A DNA stretch of 64,000 nt from NCBI GenBank assembly GCA_025059075.1, contig JANXDZ010000001.1:125686-189685 (forward strand), in the 5' to 3' direction. The notes beneath the pieces are model-generated. The model was not told the DNA's origin, searched no databases, and worked only from the letters and a program-made list of their open reading frames with translations. Positions 26,148 through 34,848 of this stretch are shown piece by piece. Source of the DNA: Sulfolobales archaeon. Lineage in GTDB: Archaea; Thermoproteota; Thermoprotei_A; Sulfolobales; Desulfurococcaceae. The stretch's first letter is position 1, and every line of letters starts with the position of its first letter. Made by a program: the position numbers and the translations under genes.

Positions 26148-26885
26148 ATGGATTTAGAGGAAGTAAAAGTTAAGTTATCTAGAGAAGCCTTAAAAGATCT
26201 TGAGGAATACATCCACTCAGCTGAAGTAATTGGCTTAGGAAGCGGAAGCACAATAAAGTATTTTATTAATGAGTTAGTGAAGAGGGAGCTGCATGTAGGC
26301 AAGATCATTGTATCAACATCTATTGATACAACTCTCTATGCATTGAGCTTAGGTTTAAAGAACATAGCTGATCTAACTGCAGTGAACTACATAGATGTTT
26401 ACATTGATGGAGCTGATGAAGTCTCTTCAAAGCTTGACTTAGTGAAGGGACGTGGAGGAGCATTCATTGGAGAAAAGCTTGTAGCAGCAAGATCTAGGCA
26501 TAGGTTTTACATAGTGGACTACACTAAGTACACTAACTTACCATACTTACTACACTCCCCCATACCTATAGCAGTAGTAAGTAAGGCAATTCCATGGATA
26601 CTTAGAGAACTTGAGCTAAACGGACTCTTTAAACCAATAATTAGAGCTGGAGGAGGGAAGCTATTACCCATAATTACAGATGAAGGCTTCCCAATAATAG
26701 ATTTAGTTCATGAAAAACCAATAAGTGATGCAGATACATTGAATAGAACACTGAAGTCAATCATAGGTGTAGTTGAAACAGGCCTCTTCCCAAACAAACT
26801 AGTTAGTAAAGTTTACGTTGGCTACATGGATAAAGTTGAAATAATTGAGAAAACGAAGTTAGACACTCATAGAGCTCTACAATAG
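26148..26885 (+). CDS. rpiA: Ribose-5-phosphate isomerase A
   Basis: About 245 residues from ATG 26148, preceded by a GGGAG ribosome-binding site; an ATG at 26103 is in frame but adds 15 unrelated residues. Family motifs are VIGLGSGSTIKYF (about 26-38), IDGADEV (about 81-87) and KGRGGAFIGEKLVA (about 95-108), which hold the catalytic acidic and Lys residues. It interconverts ribose 5-phosphate and ribulose 5-phosphate, feeding PRPP and nucleotide synthesis. The gene starts 60 bases beyond the divergent tRNA-Pro(CGG). Confidence 0.92.
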   Translation: MDLEEVKVKLSREALKDLEEYIHSAEVIGLGSGSTIKYFINELVKRELHVGKIIVSTSIDTTLYALSLGLKNIADLTAVNYIDVYIDGADEVSSKLDLVKGRGGAFIGEKLVAARSRHRFYIVDYTKYTNLPYLLHSPIPIAVVSKAIPWILRELELNGLFKPIIRAGGGKLLPIITDEGFPIIDLVHEKPISDADTLNRTLKSIIGVVETGLFPNKLVSKVYVGYMDKVEIIEKTKLDTHRALQ

Positions 26886-26980
26886 TTTTAAGCCTCATCA
26901 ATTCCCTGAAGTTCTTCCACATGAATGCTAAATAAGCTAGGAAGGTAGAAGAACTAAGTTGACGTAAGCAAGCCTTACAG

Positions 26981-27445
26981 ATGTACTTGAAGGCTCATGT
27001 AGTACTATGTAGTAGTGGTGTAAGGCAAGTGGACTATAGAGCCTTAAGGAACTATGTTGAAAGCGTTGAAATCAAGGAATTGAGATTAAAGAGAAGTGTT
27101 TATAGTCAAGCAGTGTTGAAGAGATATGTTAAAGTAATAATGGAGTTAGGCGGCAGTAAAGTCGACTTAGGGTTATGGTTCTATGTAGGTGAAGAAAGAG
27201 ATCACATAATTGTGCCGAAGTCCTATTGCTCATGTAAGTACTTTACAATAAATGTTGTTGCTGATAGAAAAGCTATTGCATGCCCACACATATTTGGGCA
27301 AAGAATAGCTGAGGAAGAGGGATTATATAGAGTAATAACTGTAGATCTGGATTGCTTAAAAAAGATCTTGGCTGAAGCGTTGAGCTATGGAGTGAGTCCT
27401 ACTATAAGAAAGCACCTTGTAACTCAAGTAAGAGGTAATTGCTAG
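26981..27445 (+). CDS. SWIM zinc-finger protein
   Basis: The 154-residue protein contains a SWIM-type zinc-binding motif CSCKYFTINVVADRKAIACPH (about 82-102, cysteines and His in C-x-C...C-x-H arrangement), with flanking helices (FGQRIAEEEGLY; LKKILAEALSYG). SWIM domains mediate protein or DNA contacts; stand-alone archaeal SWIM proteins are of unknown function, some being partners of Rad51-like proteins. No RadA paralog is adjacent here. A plus-strand cluster with the Elf1 and GGGP synthase genes follows after about 100 bases. Confidence 0.65.
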   Translation: MYLKAHVVLCSSGVRQVDYRALRNYVESVEIKELRLKRSVYSQAVLKRYVKVIMELGGSKVDLGLWFYVGEERDHIIVPKSYCSCKYFTINVVADRKAIACPHIFGQRIAEEEGLYRVITVDLDCLKKILAEALSYGVSPTIRKHLVTQVRGNC

Positions 27446-27544
27446 AGTTTCAGCCTATAGCTATAGACAAGAGCTTTCACCTATACACATATATTAATGA
27501 ATTACCTCACTTTATGTAGTAGAAAGACTAAATAATGAGGGATC

Positions 27545-27841
27545 ATGATGGGCGGCAGAAGGAGGAAGAGATATAAGAAGGTAATAAAGTTAGTGAGGAG
27601 AGTTCCAAAGATCTTTAGATGTCCAAGCTGTGATTCAGTAAGCTTAACCATAAGTTTCGATGAGAGCCCGGAGGCAGCTAGTGATAAGGAAGCTCATGTA
27701 AGGTGCGGTAACTGCGGGCTTTATGCAGTGCTCCTCGTGCCGTTGAGTTATGAGCCTATAGATGCTTACTCAAAGTTTGTAGATGCCTTCATTAGTGGAA
27801 GTATTGATGTAAGGTATGAAAAAGTTTTAAGTGAGGAGTAA
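27545..27841 (+). CDS. elf1: Elf1-like transcription elongation factor (zinc ribbon)
   Basis: The 98-residue protein has a basic N-terminal tail (GGRRRKRYKK) followed by a four-cysteine zinc ribbon CPSC (about 25-28) and CGNC (about 54-57), the arrangement of the Elf1 family. Archaeal Elf1 associates with RNA polymerase during elongation. The start may be at either of the two first Met codons. The GGGP synthase gene follows 5 bases after the stop, so they are in one transcript. Confidence 0.88.
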   Translation: MMGGRRRKRYKKVIKLVRRVPKIFRCPSCDSVSLTISFDESPEAASDKEAHVRCGNCGLYAVLLVPLSYEPIDAYSKFVDAFISGSIDVRYEKVLSEE

Positions 27842-27846
27842 GAAGA

Positions 27847-28599
27847 ATGACTTCAAGGATCCATAAGTACATAGTTGATAAACTTAAAGGTGAAGGAAAG
27901 TTACACTTTACATTAATAGACCCAGCGAAGTCCATTAGCGATTTGGAGAAGATAGCTGGAGAAGCTGCTTCAGCTGGCACAGATGCATTCCTAGTTGGAG
28001 GTAGCTTAGCTGTTACACCGGAAGAAGCAGGTAGTACTGCAAGAGCTCTGAAGAAGCATGGTTTACCAGTAATAGTATTTCCAGGAAACTTAAACTGTCT
28101 TACACCTGAGGCAGATGCAGTGCTATTCGTGACATTAATGAACAGCGCTGAGCCCTACTACATAATGGGGGCTCAAGTGCAAGGAGCACTCTTAGTTAAA
28201 AGATATGGATTAGAGGCTCTGCCAACCGGATATGTTGTAGTATATGGATCTACTGCAGTAGCCCACGTTGGTAGAGTGATCCCAATACCTGAAGACAGGC
28301 CTGAAATAATTGCTGCATATGCATTAGCAGCTGAAATGATGGGCATGAAGTACTTCTACATAGAGGGGGGAAGTGGTGCTCCAAAGCCAGCTCCATACGT
28401 ATTTCCAAGTACTGTTAAGAAGTACACTAAGGAGCTAATAGTAATAGTAGGAGGCGGAATAAGAGAGCCTGATGTAGCTAGTAGAATAGCTTCAGCAGGC
28501 GCAGACATTATAGTTACAGGAACTATAGTTGAGGAAGACTATGAGAAAGCTGTAAAAATTATTAAGGCTGTAAAGGCTGCTTCAAGTACTTCCTCTTGA
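27847..28599 (+). CDS. Geranylgeranylglyceryl phosphate synthase
   Basis: TIM-barrel enzyme of 250 residues that condenses geranylgeranyl diphosphate with sn-glycerol 1-phosphate, the first committed step of archaeal ether lipids. Signatures: HFTLIDPAKS (about 20-29, Mg-binding Asp), DAFLVGGSLAVT (about 46-57), VIVFPGNLNCLTPEADA (about 76-92), YFYIEGGSGAP (about 166-176, phosphate binding) and VIVGGGIREP (about 197-206). Length is normal. It follows elf1 with a 5-base gap and overlaps the convergent mazG-like gene by 38 bases at its 3' end. Confidence 0.93.
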   Translation: MTSRIHKYIVDKLKGEGKLHFTLIDPAKSISDLEKIAGEAASAGTDAFLVGGSLAVTPEEAGSTARALKKHGLPVIVFPGNLNCLTPEADAVLFVTLMNSAEPYYIMGAQVQGALLVKRYGLEALPTGYVVVYGSTAVAHVGRVIPIPEDRPEIIAAYALAAEMMGMKYFYIEGGSGAPKPAPYVFPSTVKKYTKELIVIVGGGIREPDVASRIASAGADIIVTGTIVEEDYEKAVKIIKAVKAASSTSS

Positions 28600-28873
28600 A
28601 AGCCTCCTCTAAATCAATGCCAACTAAGTTAGCAATACTTAAAAGCCACGCAAATACATCAGCTATCTCATCGCACATGGATTTATAGTCGCTATTAAGC
28701 ACTGCTTCAGCTAATTCACCAACTTCCTCAATAAACCAGGTGAATGTAGCAAAGAGACCTCTTGAAGAGTCTCTTTCAAGGTACCTCTCCTTTATTACCT
28801 CTTGAATAGCTCTAAGCTCCATTTTCATCAACTCATGCGGGGCATTTCTTTGAAAAAGAGTAAAGTTCATCAA
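28562..28873 (-). CDS. MazG-type nucleotide pyrophosphohydrolase
   Basis: The 103-residue protein carries the MazG-like all-alpha NTP pyrophosphohydrolase core: TWFIEEVGELAEAVL (about 45-59) gives the E-E-x-x-E Mg site, and DEIADVFAWLLSIANLVG (about 67-84) gives the E-x-x-D second half. Such enzymes clear non-canonical or damaged nucleotides. The true start may be Met16 or Met18 (MKMELRAIQEVI). Its stop lies within the 3' end of the GGGP synthase gene (convergent overlap of 38 bases). Confidence 0.88.
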   Translation of the reverse strand: MMNFTLFQRNAPHELMKMELRAIQEVIKERYLERDSSRGLFATFTWFIEEVGELAEAVLNSDYKSMCDEIADVFAWLLSIANLVGIDLEEAFKRKYLKQPLQP

Positions 28874-28882
28874 TGATGCTTT

Positions 28883-29086
28883 TTATGGAGGGAGAAGTTT
28901 GCTAAACGCTATTATGATGGCGGTAAACAATAGTGCAATTATTATTATGTAATGAGGCTTTATTTTAACTCCTACATCCATTTCTTCATAGAATCTTATT
29001 AAGCCAGCGGCAGTCGGAGGTCCACCTGCCTTCTTTTTGCCTCTTTTTCTCTCCTCTTCAAGTCTCTCAGGCAAAGCATTCACCAA
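28883..29086 (-). CDS. secG: Preprotein translocase Sec61-beta subunit
   Basis: A 67-residue protein with a lysine-rich N-terminal segment, the conserved motif GPPTAAGLIRFYEE (about 22-35) and a single C-terminal membrane helix (YIIIIALLFTAIIIAF), the exact layout of archaeal Sec61-beta. It is the small tail-anchored subunit of the SecY translocon. It lies just upstream of mazG on the same strand (9 bases), so they are probably one transcript. Confidence 0.93.
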   Translation of the reverse strand: MVNALPERLEEERKRGKKKAGGPPTAAGLIRFYEEMDVGVKIKPHYIIIIALLFTAIIIAFSKLLPP

Positions 29087-29200
29087 GCATTCTTAACTCT
29101 ATATTAAATGCTTAGACACTTATAACTCTATTATTGCAGCGTTGCAGCAATAAAGGAGGAAGTCCGTGAACTACTTAACCTATGTAGTTTTAAGCGAATT

Positions 29201-30622
29201 CTAGATACTCGTAGTACTTGATATTACTTCGAATATCCTTAAGTAATTATTGAGCCTATCCTTTGAGCCGTAAGTCAATATAACTATATCTCCATAACTT
29301 AATACGCCTATCTCTAGGAGCTTTCTATATAAATTGTTTAGCCCTTCTTCATAAGTTTTAGAGTCATTTACTAATAATGCATTGGTCCCGTAATATATTG
29401 AGAGTTTCTTAACTATAGCTTTACTCGATGTACCTGCATATACTTCTACTTGAGGCCTGTACTTAGATATTCTCGACGGCATAGATCCGCTCATAGTGTA
29501 AACTAAGAGCTTTGCCCCAAGGCTCTCCGCTAAAAGTACTAAGCCCAGCGTATACTTCTCTCTTACATCAGCTTGAGCAGTCTTCCTGTACTCGCTGGAT
29601 AGGCTGAGGCTTTTTTCAGCAGTACTAATGATTTTCTTAAGCCATTTAACTGCTTCAATGGGGTATTTCCCTATAGCTGTCTCCCCAGTTAGTAGAACTG
29701 CATCAACTCCCTCCTTTACACAGTTCACTACATCAACTACTTCACTTCTAGTAGGCTGTGGATTATTCACCATTGACTCCATTAGCTGAGTTGCAACTAT
29801 TACAGGCTTCCCTACTTCACGAACTCTTAACGTGATGCTGCTCTGAATACTAGGTATTTCTTCAAGGCCAAAGTGCATTCCTAAGTCTCCTCTAGCTATA
29901 AGTATGGCGTCTGCTTCATTAACTATTTCAGCTAAGTTTTCATAGGCACTGCGAGTCTCAATCTTAGCTATTAAGCCTATGTTGCTTCCATCAATGCTCC
30001 TTAATACGTCTTTAACTAGCCTTACATCTCTTTGAGATCTAACGTAGCTGAGCATTAAGTATGTAAAGTTTCTGCTTACAGCATACTTCAATATTTCAAT
30101 GCTTTTCTCAGTTAAGAATGGTTGTTCGTGTTCTTTGCCTTCAATTACTATAGTCTTCCTCGAACCAACAACTCCGTCTGAAAGGGATATGAGTTGGGCT
30201 TCTTCACTTGATACCTCCTTAGCAATGAACTTCAGCCTCCCATCATCTATGAGAACTACGTCTCCTACATCTAGTTTTTCAAGGAGTTCAGCTGACTCAA
30301 TTAAAATAGCCTTCCTCTCTCCTACTTTATCCTTACGTACTAAAAGTGGAACTACTTCACCTTTTCTAACTTGGAAGGCTTCAGTAACCCCTATCCTAAC
30401 TTGAGCTCCAGGCAAATCTCCTATAAGTGCTGGATACTGCCCATACTTTTCTGAAACCTCCGTCAATGTCTTTACATAATTATCCCACGTGCCTGGATCT
30501 CCGTGGCTAAAGTTAATTCTTATACCTGAAACCCTCTCCTTTATAAATAGCTCTACTACTTCTTGACTCGATGAACTGGGCCCTATAGTCACCAGGATCT
30601 TTGTCTTAATCAATGCTTTCAC
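29201..30622 (-). CDS. pyk: Pyruvate kinase
   Basis: The 473-residue enzyme has the full set of family motifs: KILVTIGPSS (about 8-17), RINFSHG (about 34-40), the active-site helix LIAKIETRSAYENLAEIVNEADAILIARGDLG (in two parts, about 216-247), and ATQLMESM (about 277-284). The C-terminal domain (about 340-473) has no extra extension. It converts phosphoenolpyruvate and ADP to pyruvate and ATP, and pyruvate then feeds the porGDAB complex encoded next. The start is ATG with no close upstream alternative. Confidence 0.95.
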   Translation of the reverse strand: MKALIKTKILVTIGPSSSSQEVVELFIKERVSGIRINFSHGDPGTWDNYVKTLTEVSEKYGQYPALIGDLPGAQVRIGVTEAFQVRKGEVVPLLVRKDKVGERKAILIESAELLEKLDVGDVVLIDDGRLKFIAKEVSSEEAQLISLSDGVVGSRKTIVIEGKEHEQPFLTEKSIEILKYAVSRNFTYLMLSYVRSQRDVRLVKDVLRSIDGSNIGLIAKIETRSAYENLAEIVNEADAILIARGDLGMHFGLEEIPSIQSSITLRVREVGKPVIVATQLMESMVNNPQPTRSEVVDVVNCVKEGVDAVLLTGETAIGKYPIEAVKWLKKIISTAEKSLSLSSEYRKTAQADVREKYTLGLVLLAESLGAKLLVYTMSGSMPSRISKYRPQVEVYAGTSSKAIVKKLSIYYGTNALLVNDSKTYEEGLNNLYRKLLEIGVLSYGDIVILTYGSKDRLNNYLRIFEVISSTTSI

Positions 30623-30843
30623 CCAGAGTAATAAATGGGTTCCACTACTATAAGGGTTTTCAGTATACTACTAGTGCTGAGTTAATAGGGTTAGAGCTCT
30701 CATCGCTTACGAACTTAATCACTACGTTGAACTATGCTGAGCTAGCTTACGAACATTCATCTCCGCCCTAAATGACAATGCTTTCAACTGTAAATCCCCC
30801 CTTACTTTAATTACCTAGTTGCTATCACACTGGTTCTCCTTAA

Positions 30844-31740
30844 CTACTGCATGAATTTCTTAACCCACTCCCAGGAGGAGTCTACGTAGCTTTCTAAGTT
30901 CCTTAATTCTCCCTCACTAATTCCATGAAATCTCCCCTGGAATTTCAAATACTCTATTAGAGGTCTTCTTCTAGATTTATCGAGCAGTGGCCTACTAGGT
31001 CCTGATATATGTATTTTTCCATCGTAATACTCGTAGAGAATGATCATTCCTGTTTCAACTGCTAACTTAGCTACCTTGACTGTTAGCGATGGATCAAACC
31101 TCCATCCAACTGGACATGGTGCATGTAAGTATATGAACTTAAATCCCCTTATACCAGCCGCCTTCTTTAACTTATTGTAGAAGTCGTGTGGATAAGCTAT
31201 GCTTGCAGTTGCTACATATGGAACTCCGTGAGCTATCAATATCTTAGTAACATCTTTCTTAGACTCTTTCTTACCTAGTGGAGTTGTAGTAGTCCAAGCA
31301 CCAGCGGGTGTAGCGCTAGATCTTTGAATTCCCGTATTCATATAGGCTTCATTATCATACATTACGTATATGAAGTCATCGTTCCTCTCTGCAGCACCAC
31401 TTAAACTAGCCATGCCAATATCGGCTGTACCTCCATCACCAGCCCATGCAACTACTTGAACACCCCTTACACCTCTCTTAAATAGCCCAGCACTTATTCC
31501 ACTAGCAACAGCTGCAGCACTAGCAAAGGCTACGTGAATAACGCTTCCATTAAAAGCTGTACCTGGATGCATTCCGAGAACTACTGAAGTACAGCATGCA
31601 GGTACCACTAATATGACCTTGTCTCCAAATACAGCTCCAACAACTTTAAGACCCATTGGTATAGGGCATCCATGGCATGCAGCATGCCCAGGTAAAACTG
31701 TGTTCCTCATATCCCTTGGTAGAGTGGGGGTGCTGCTCAT
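30844..31740 (-). CDS. porB: Pyruvate:ferredoxin oxidoreductase, beta subunit
   Basis: The 298-residue thiamine-diphosphate-binding subunit: cysteines in GHAACHGCPIP (about 18-28) coordinate the proximal Fe-S cluster, the TPP motif is WAGDGGTADIG (about 98-108) with a downstream YDNEAYMNTG (about 130-139), and Cys is found again near LHAPCPVGW (about 205-213). It forms the catalytic heart of the enzyme that oxidises pyruvate to acetyl-CoA and CO2, reducing ferredoxin. It is the last gene of porGDAB and overlaps porA by four bases. Confidence 0.94.
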   Translation of the reverse strand: MSSTPTLPRDMRNTVLPGHAACHGCPIPMGLKVVGAVFGDKVILVVPACCTSVVLGMHPGTAFNGSVIHVAFASAAAVASGISAGLFKRGVRGVQVVAWAGDGGTADIGMASLSGAAERNDDFIYVMYDNEAYMNTGIQRSSATPAGAWTTTTPLGKKESKKDVTKILIAHGVPYVATASIAYPHDFYNKLKKAAGIRGFKFIYLHAPCPVGWRFDPSLTVKVAKLAVETGMIILYEYYDGKIHISGPSRPLLDKSRRRPLIEYLKFQGRFHGISEGELRNLESYVDSSWEWVKKFMQ

Positions 31741-32936
31741 TTAGACCGCCTGGCGTGGTACCAAGTCATTACGCTAGGCTCTTCTCCAGACTCTATGTAA
31801 TCTATAGTCTCCTTCGCTATGTATTCAAAGTCCTTATATGTAACGTTCACTCCACCGACGCCAGCTATAACGTTCCTCATGTATGGCAGCTTCCTAGAGT
31901 ACTTTAACATGTTGCCAGCTATATCTAGGAACATTGGGCCCATGGAGCCAAAGCTCACGCCTCTCTCAACAACTATTACACCCTTTGATGAACTTAAGGC
32001 TTTATACAGCTCCTCGCCTGGGAATGGCCTAGTGTACCTAACTCTAACTACTCCAATTGAATACCCCTGTTCTCTTAAAGTATCCACTGCCTCCATGGCG
32101 TCGCCTGCCCACGCCCCCATTAATACTAGGTGGTATTTGGCGTCACTGCACTTGTAGAGTTCAACAAGGCCTCCATAACTTCTACCGAAAGTCCTTCCAA
32201 AACTGTAGTCAACTTCTCTTATGACTTCTACAGCTTCCTCCATAGCTTTACCCATGTCCTTTATGAATTCCTCAGTGTATTCAGGTGATGAGAGGGCTCC
32301 ATGTATTAATGCTTCACTTCCATCTATTATAAATCCCTGAGTTCTAGCTCCAAGCCATTCATCAACTAGCTCTTGCTCTGGGACTTCTACAGGCATGCTC
32401 GTGTGACTAAGGATGAATGCATCTAGCCCAATCATAACGGGGAGATATACTCTCGGATCCTCACTTATCTTAAATGCTTGAAGAGTCATGTCAAAGACCT
32501 CCTGAGAATCCATGGCGAATCCCTGTATCCAGCCTGTATCTCTCTGCTCGTAGTAATCACTGTGGTCAGTCCAAATATTCCAAGGAGGTCCTATAGTCCT
32601 TGTAACTATAGCCATGACTAACGGCACTCTAGCTCTAGAAACCCAGTTTACCCACTCATACATGTAGAGTAGGCCGTGGCTGCTTGTAGCTGTAAAAGCC
32701 CTTGCTCCAGCTAAAGCTGAGCCATATGCAGCTGCTAAAGCTGAGTGCTCGCTCTCTACTCTAATCATTATTGCATCGAGCTCGCCTCCATCTATGTACT
32801 CAGCTAACTTTTCAACAATAGTCGTCTGTGGAGTAATTGGGTATGCTGCAACAACATCTACTCTAGCCATTTTCACCGCTAGAGCAACTGCATAGTTTCC
32901 AGTCAAGCTCTTAAGGACCATGCTGCTCCTCCTCAA
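31737..32936 (-). CDS. porA: Pyruvate:ferredoxin oxidoreductase, alpha subunit
   Basis: The 399-residue subunit includes VDVVAAYPITPQTTIVEKL (about 28-46), the pyruvate-binding YPITPxT motif, followed by VESEHSALAAAYGSALAGAR (about 59-78) and TSSHGLLYMYEW. The presence of only alpha, beta, gamma and delta in separate genes is the ancestral four-subunit type. The likely start is Met6 (MVLKSLTGN), which overlaps the 3' end of porD. It works in the same complex as the flanking subunits. Confidence 0.94.
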   Translation of the reverse strand: MRRSSMVLKSLTGNYAVALAVKMARVDVVAAYPITPQTTIVEKLAEYIDGGELDAIMIRVESEHSALAAAYGSALAGARAFTATSSHGLLYMYEWVNWVSRARVPLVMAIVTRTIGPPWNIWTDHSDYYEQRDTGWIQGFAMDSQEVFDMTLQAFKISEDPRVYLPVMIGLDAFILSHTSMPVEVPEQELVDEWLGARTQGFIIDGSEALIHGALSSPEYTEEFIKDMGKAMEEAVEVIREVDYSFGRTFGRSYGGLVELYKCSDAKYHLVLMGAWAGDAMEAVDTLREQGYSIGVVRVRYTRPFPGEELYKALSSSKGVIVVERGVSFGSMGPMFLDIAGNMLKYSRKLPYMRNVIAGVGGVNVTYKDFEYIAKETIDYIESGEEPSVMTWYHARRSK

Positions 32937-33204
32937 CCATACTTATTGCTTTTGCTGGACATACTTCAGCACAAACACCACATCCCTTACAGTACTCGTA
33001 ATTAACTACGGCTCCCTTCAATGCTTCAACCGAAATGGAGTTATCTGGGCAATATATCTCGCATTGATAGCATTTAGTGCATTTAGATAAGTCTACCACT
33101 GGTTTCATCCACCTCCACGTACCTGTTCTCCCTGCTACACCGATACTCGGCCTAGCTATAGGGATCTTGTGAAGTGACTTAGCTTTCTTAGTCAAATTAC
33201 TCAC
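32911..33204 (-). CDS. porD: Pyruvate:ferredoxin oxidoreductase, delta subunit (2x[4Fe-4S] ferredoxin)
   Basis: A 97-residue ferredoxin-like protein with two C-x2-C-x2-C-x3-C cluster motifs: CTKCYQCEIYCP (about 40-51) and CKGCGVCAEVCP (about 73-84). It carries electrons from the alpha-beta catalytic unit to free ferredoxin. The start overlaps the porG stop by four bases and its 3' end overlaps porA by 26 bases, typical of this operon. Confidence 0.94.
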   Translation of the reverse strand: MSNLTKKAKSLHKIPIARPSIGVAGRTGTWRWMKPVVDLSKCTKCYQCEIYCPDNSISVEALKGAVVNYEYCKGCGVCAEVCPAKAISMVEEEQHGP

Positions 33205-33803
33205 ACATCAATTGGATTGAATTCCTCTACTTCATTAAATGCTTCCTCTACAGCAATAGCATTTACTTCGCCCGCTCTTCCCTCAAAGAACTCCATAACG
33301 GCCTTCTTAATGCTTTCTACTCTAATTAACCCCGTTGCTTTAGAGAATGCTCCAAGCATTGGTGTATTGACTATGGGCCAGCCGGCTATAACGAGCTTGT
33401 TTCTTAATGCTATTGCTCGAGCGTCTACTCTATAGAAGAATGCTTTGCCAAGTAGATTAAAAGACTTAGACTTTATTCCTGCATCCCTTTGGGAGTTAAT
33501 CACTATGCGTCCTCCGTCCTTCACAAACACTTCCTTAGTGTAATTAGTCCTTACTAAGCCTTGATCCATGACTACTAGTACATCGGCTTCATCAAACATT
33601 CCATGTCTAAGTATCCTTCCATCACTTATCCTAGCAAATGCTTTAACTGGAGCTCCACGTCTCTCAGCTCCAAAGAATGGGAATGCCTGAGCCATTAAGC
33701 CATCCATTATAGCTGCAGATACAATAATGTTAGCAGCAGTAGCTCCTCCCTGTCCACCTCTACCTAAAATAAGTACTTCTACGAGCAAATCACTATTCAC
33801 CAT
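33201..33803 (-). CDS. porG: Pyruvate:ferredoxin oxidoreductase, gamma subunit
   Basis: The 200-residue protein starts the operon. The motif ILGRGGQGGATAANIIVSAA (about 12-31) and FPFFGAERRGAPVKAFARIS (about 41-60) are the hallmarks of the gamma subunit, which contributes to CoA binding. A TATA-like GGTATAAATG on the minus strand near 33822-33831 lies about 25 bases before the expected transcription start. The order porG-D-A-B is common in archaea. Confidence 0.93.
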   Translation of the reverse strand: MVNSDLLVEVLILGRGGQGGATAANIIVSAAIMDGLMAQAFPFFGAERRGAPVKAFARISDGRILRHGMFDEADVLVVMDQGLVRTNYTKEVFVKDGGRIVINSQRDAGIKSKSFNLLGKAFFYRVDARAIALRNKLVIAGWPIVNTPMLGAFSKATGLIRVESIKKAVMEFFEGRAGEVNAIAVEEAFNEVEEFNPIDV

Positions 33804-33972
33804 ACATTGATTAAGTTACATAACATTTATACCTTTCTTAATAATAAGTTAAAAGCACCTAGAGTACTCTAACGTCCTCTATGCATTGCTCATAAACTAC
33901 GTACCTGCACTATAGGAAGCATGGATAAAAGCCCCCTCTGCAGACTTATGAAAGTACGAGGGTGTTTAAGTA

Positions 33973-34848
33973 TTGAGAGATGCAAAGTGCTTGGAGGGAG
34001 AGCTATACATTTATAATGGAGCTATATGGGTTGTAAAGGGCTACCAACACCCAGAGGGCTTCATTATTGCCTACCCAAAGTATCTCATTGAGCACTTTCC
34101 GCCGAGAAAAATGCCTAACTGGCTTAAGGAGAAGTACATTATTAAAGAGTTTTACTGGGACTGCATTAATGCAACAGTGCCAGTGATTCCGTTAAGTAAA
34201 TCGATGTACCTTGGCACTAGGCTTTTCGGTAAAGCTAGGGAGTTAGCTAAGTTAATTAATGAATACGCCAACATAGATCTTGGTGAAGACGTGTACTTCA
34301 CTGGAAGCGCAAGCTTAGGCCTTAATGGAGATATAGACCTAGTGTTTTATGGCAATAATGTGTCGTGGAAAGTCTACAACTCATTGATGGCTCTACGTGA
34401 GGCCGGGGTGCTTAAGCCCTTGAGTTTAAGTGAGCTTTTAGAGGAGCATAAGAAGAACCCTTGGGTTTCCTTCAGTGACTACGTAGCTTTGAGAAGTGGG
34501 AGCATTCTACAAGGATCATTAATGAACATTAGGTATTCAATAAGGTTAGTGCCCTATGAACACGGCTACGGCACTTGCATCGATAGAGTCACTGAAGTAC
34601 GTGAAGAATTCCTAAAGGTCAAGATAGTTGAGGCCTTAAGCCCCTACACTACTCCAGCTATGTATAGAGTCATAGTAGAGCAATACAATTATGAAGCATT
34701 ACTATCATCATTTAAGATACTTTTTACAGAACTAAAGCCTGGAGCTACTATTGAAGGAATATTTAGAGTTGAACATAGAGAGCAGCTCGTAAAACCAATA
34801 CTGATCCCTGATGTAGGGAAGCACTTGAAGTTTATTAAAGTAACATAA
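33973..34848 (+). CDS. Nucleotidyltransferase-domain protein, archaeal
   Basis: The 291-residue protein (TTG start at 33973) has an N-terminal region of unknown fold and a central nucleotidyltransferase signature VYFTGSASLGLNGDIDLVFYG (about 106-126, in which GS and the D-x-D Asp pair would bind nucleotide and metal). It ends with a small beta-rich domain. Archaeal proteins of this layout are annotated only as predicted nucleotidyltransferases. No partner gene with a HEPN or antitoxin look is beside it. It runs opposite to porG; 169 bases separate them. Confidence 0.6.
   Translation: MRDAKCLEGELYIYNGAIWVVKGYQHPEGFIIAYPKYLIEHFPPRKMPNWLKEKYIIKEFYWDCINATVPVIPLSKSMYLGTRLFGKARELAKLINEYANIDLGEDVYFTGSASLGLNGDIDLVFYGNNVSWKVYNSLMALREAGVLKPLSLSELLEEHKKNPWVSFSDYVALRSGSILQGSLMNIRYSIRLVPYEHGYGTCIDRVTEVREEFLKVKIVEALSPYTTPAMYRVIVEQYNYEALLSSFKILFTELKPGATIEGIFRVEHREQLVKPILIPDVGKHLKFIKVT

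Noticed and set aside
29130-29200. GGAGGAAGTCCG resembling the P4 core of RNase P RNA
   Set aside because: The gap is too short for RNase P RNA, the match lacks one A of the consensus, and no partner strand of P4 is visible.
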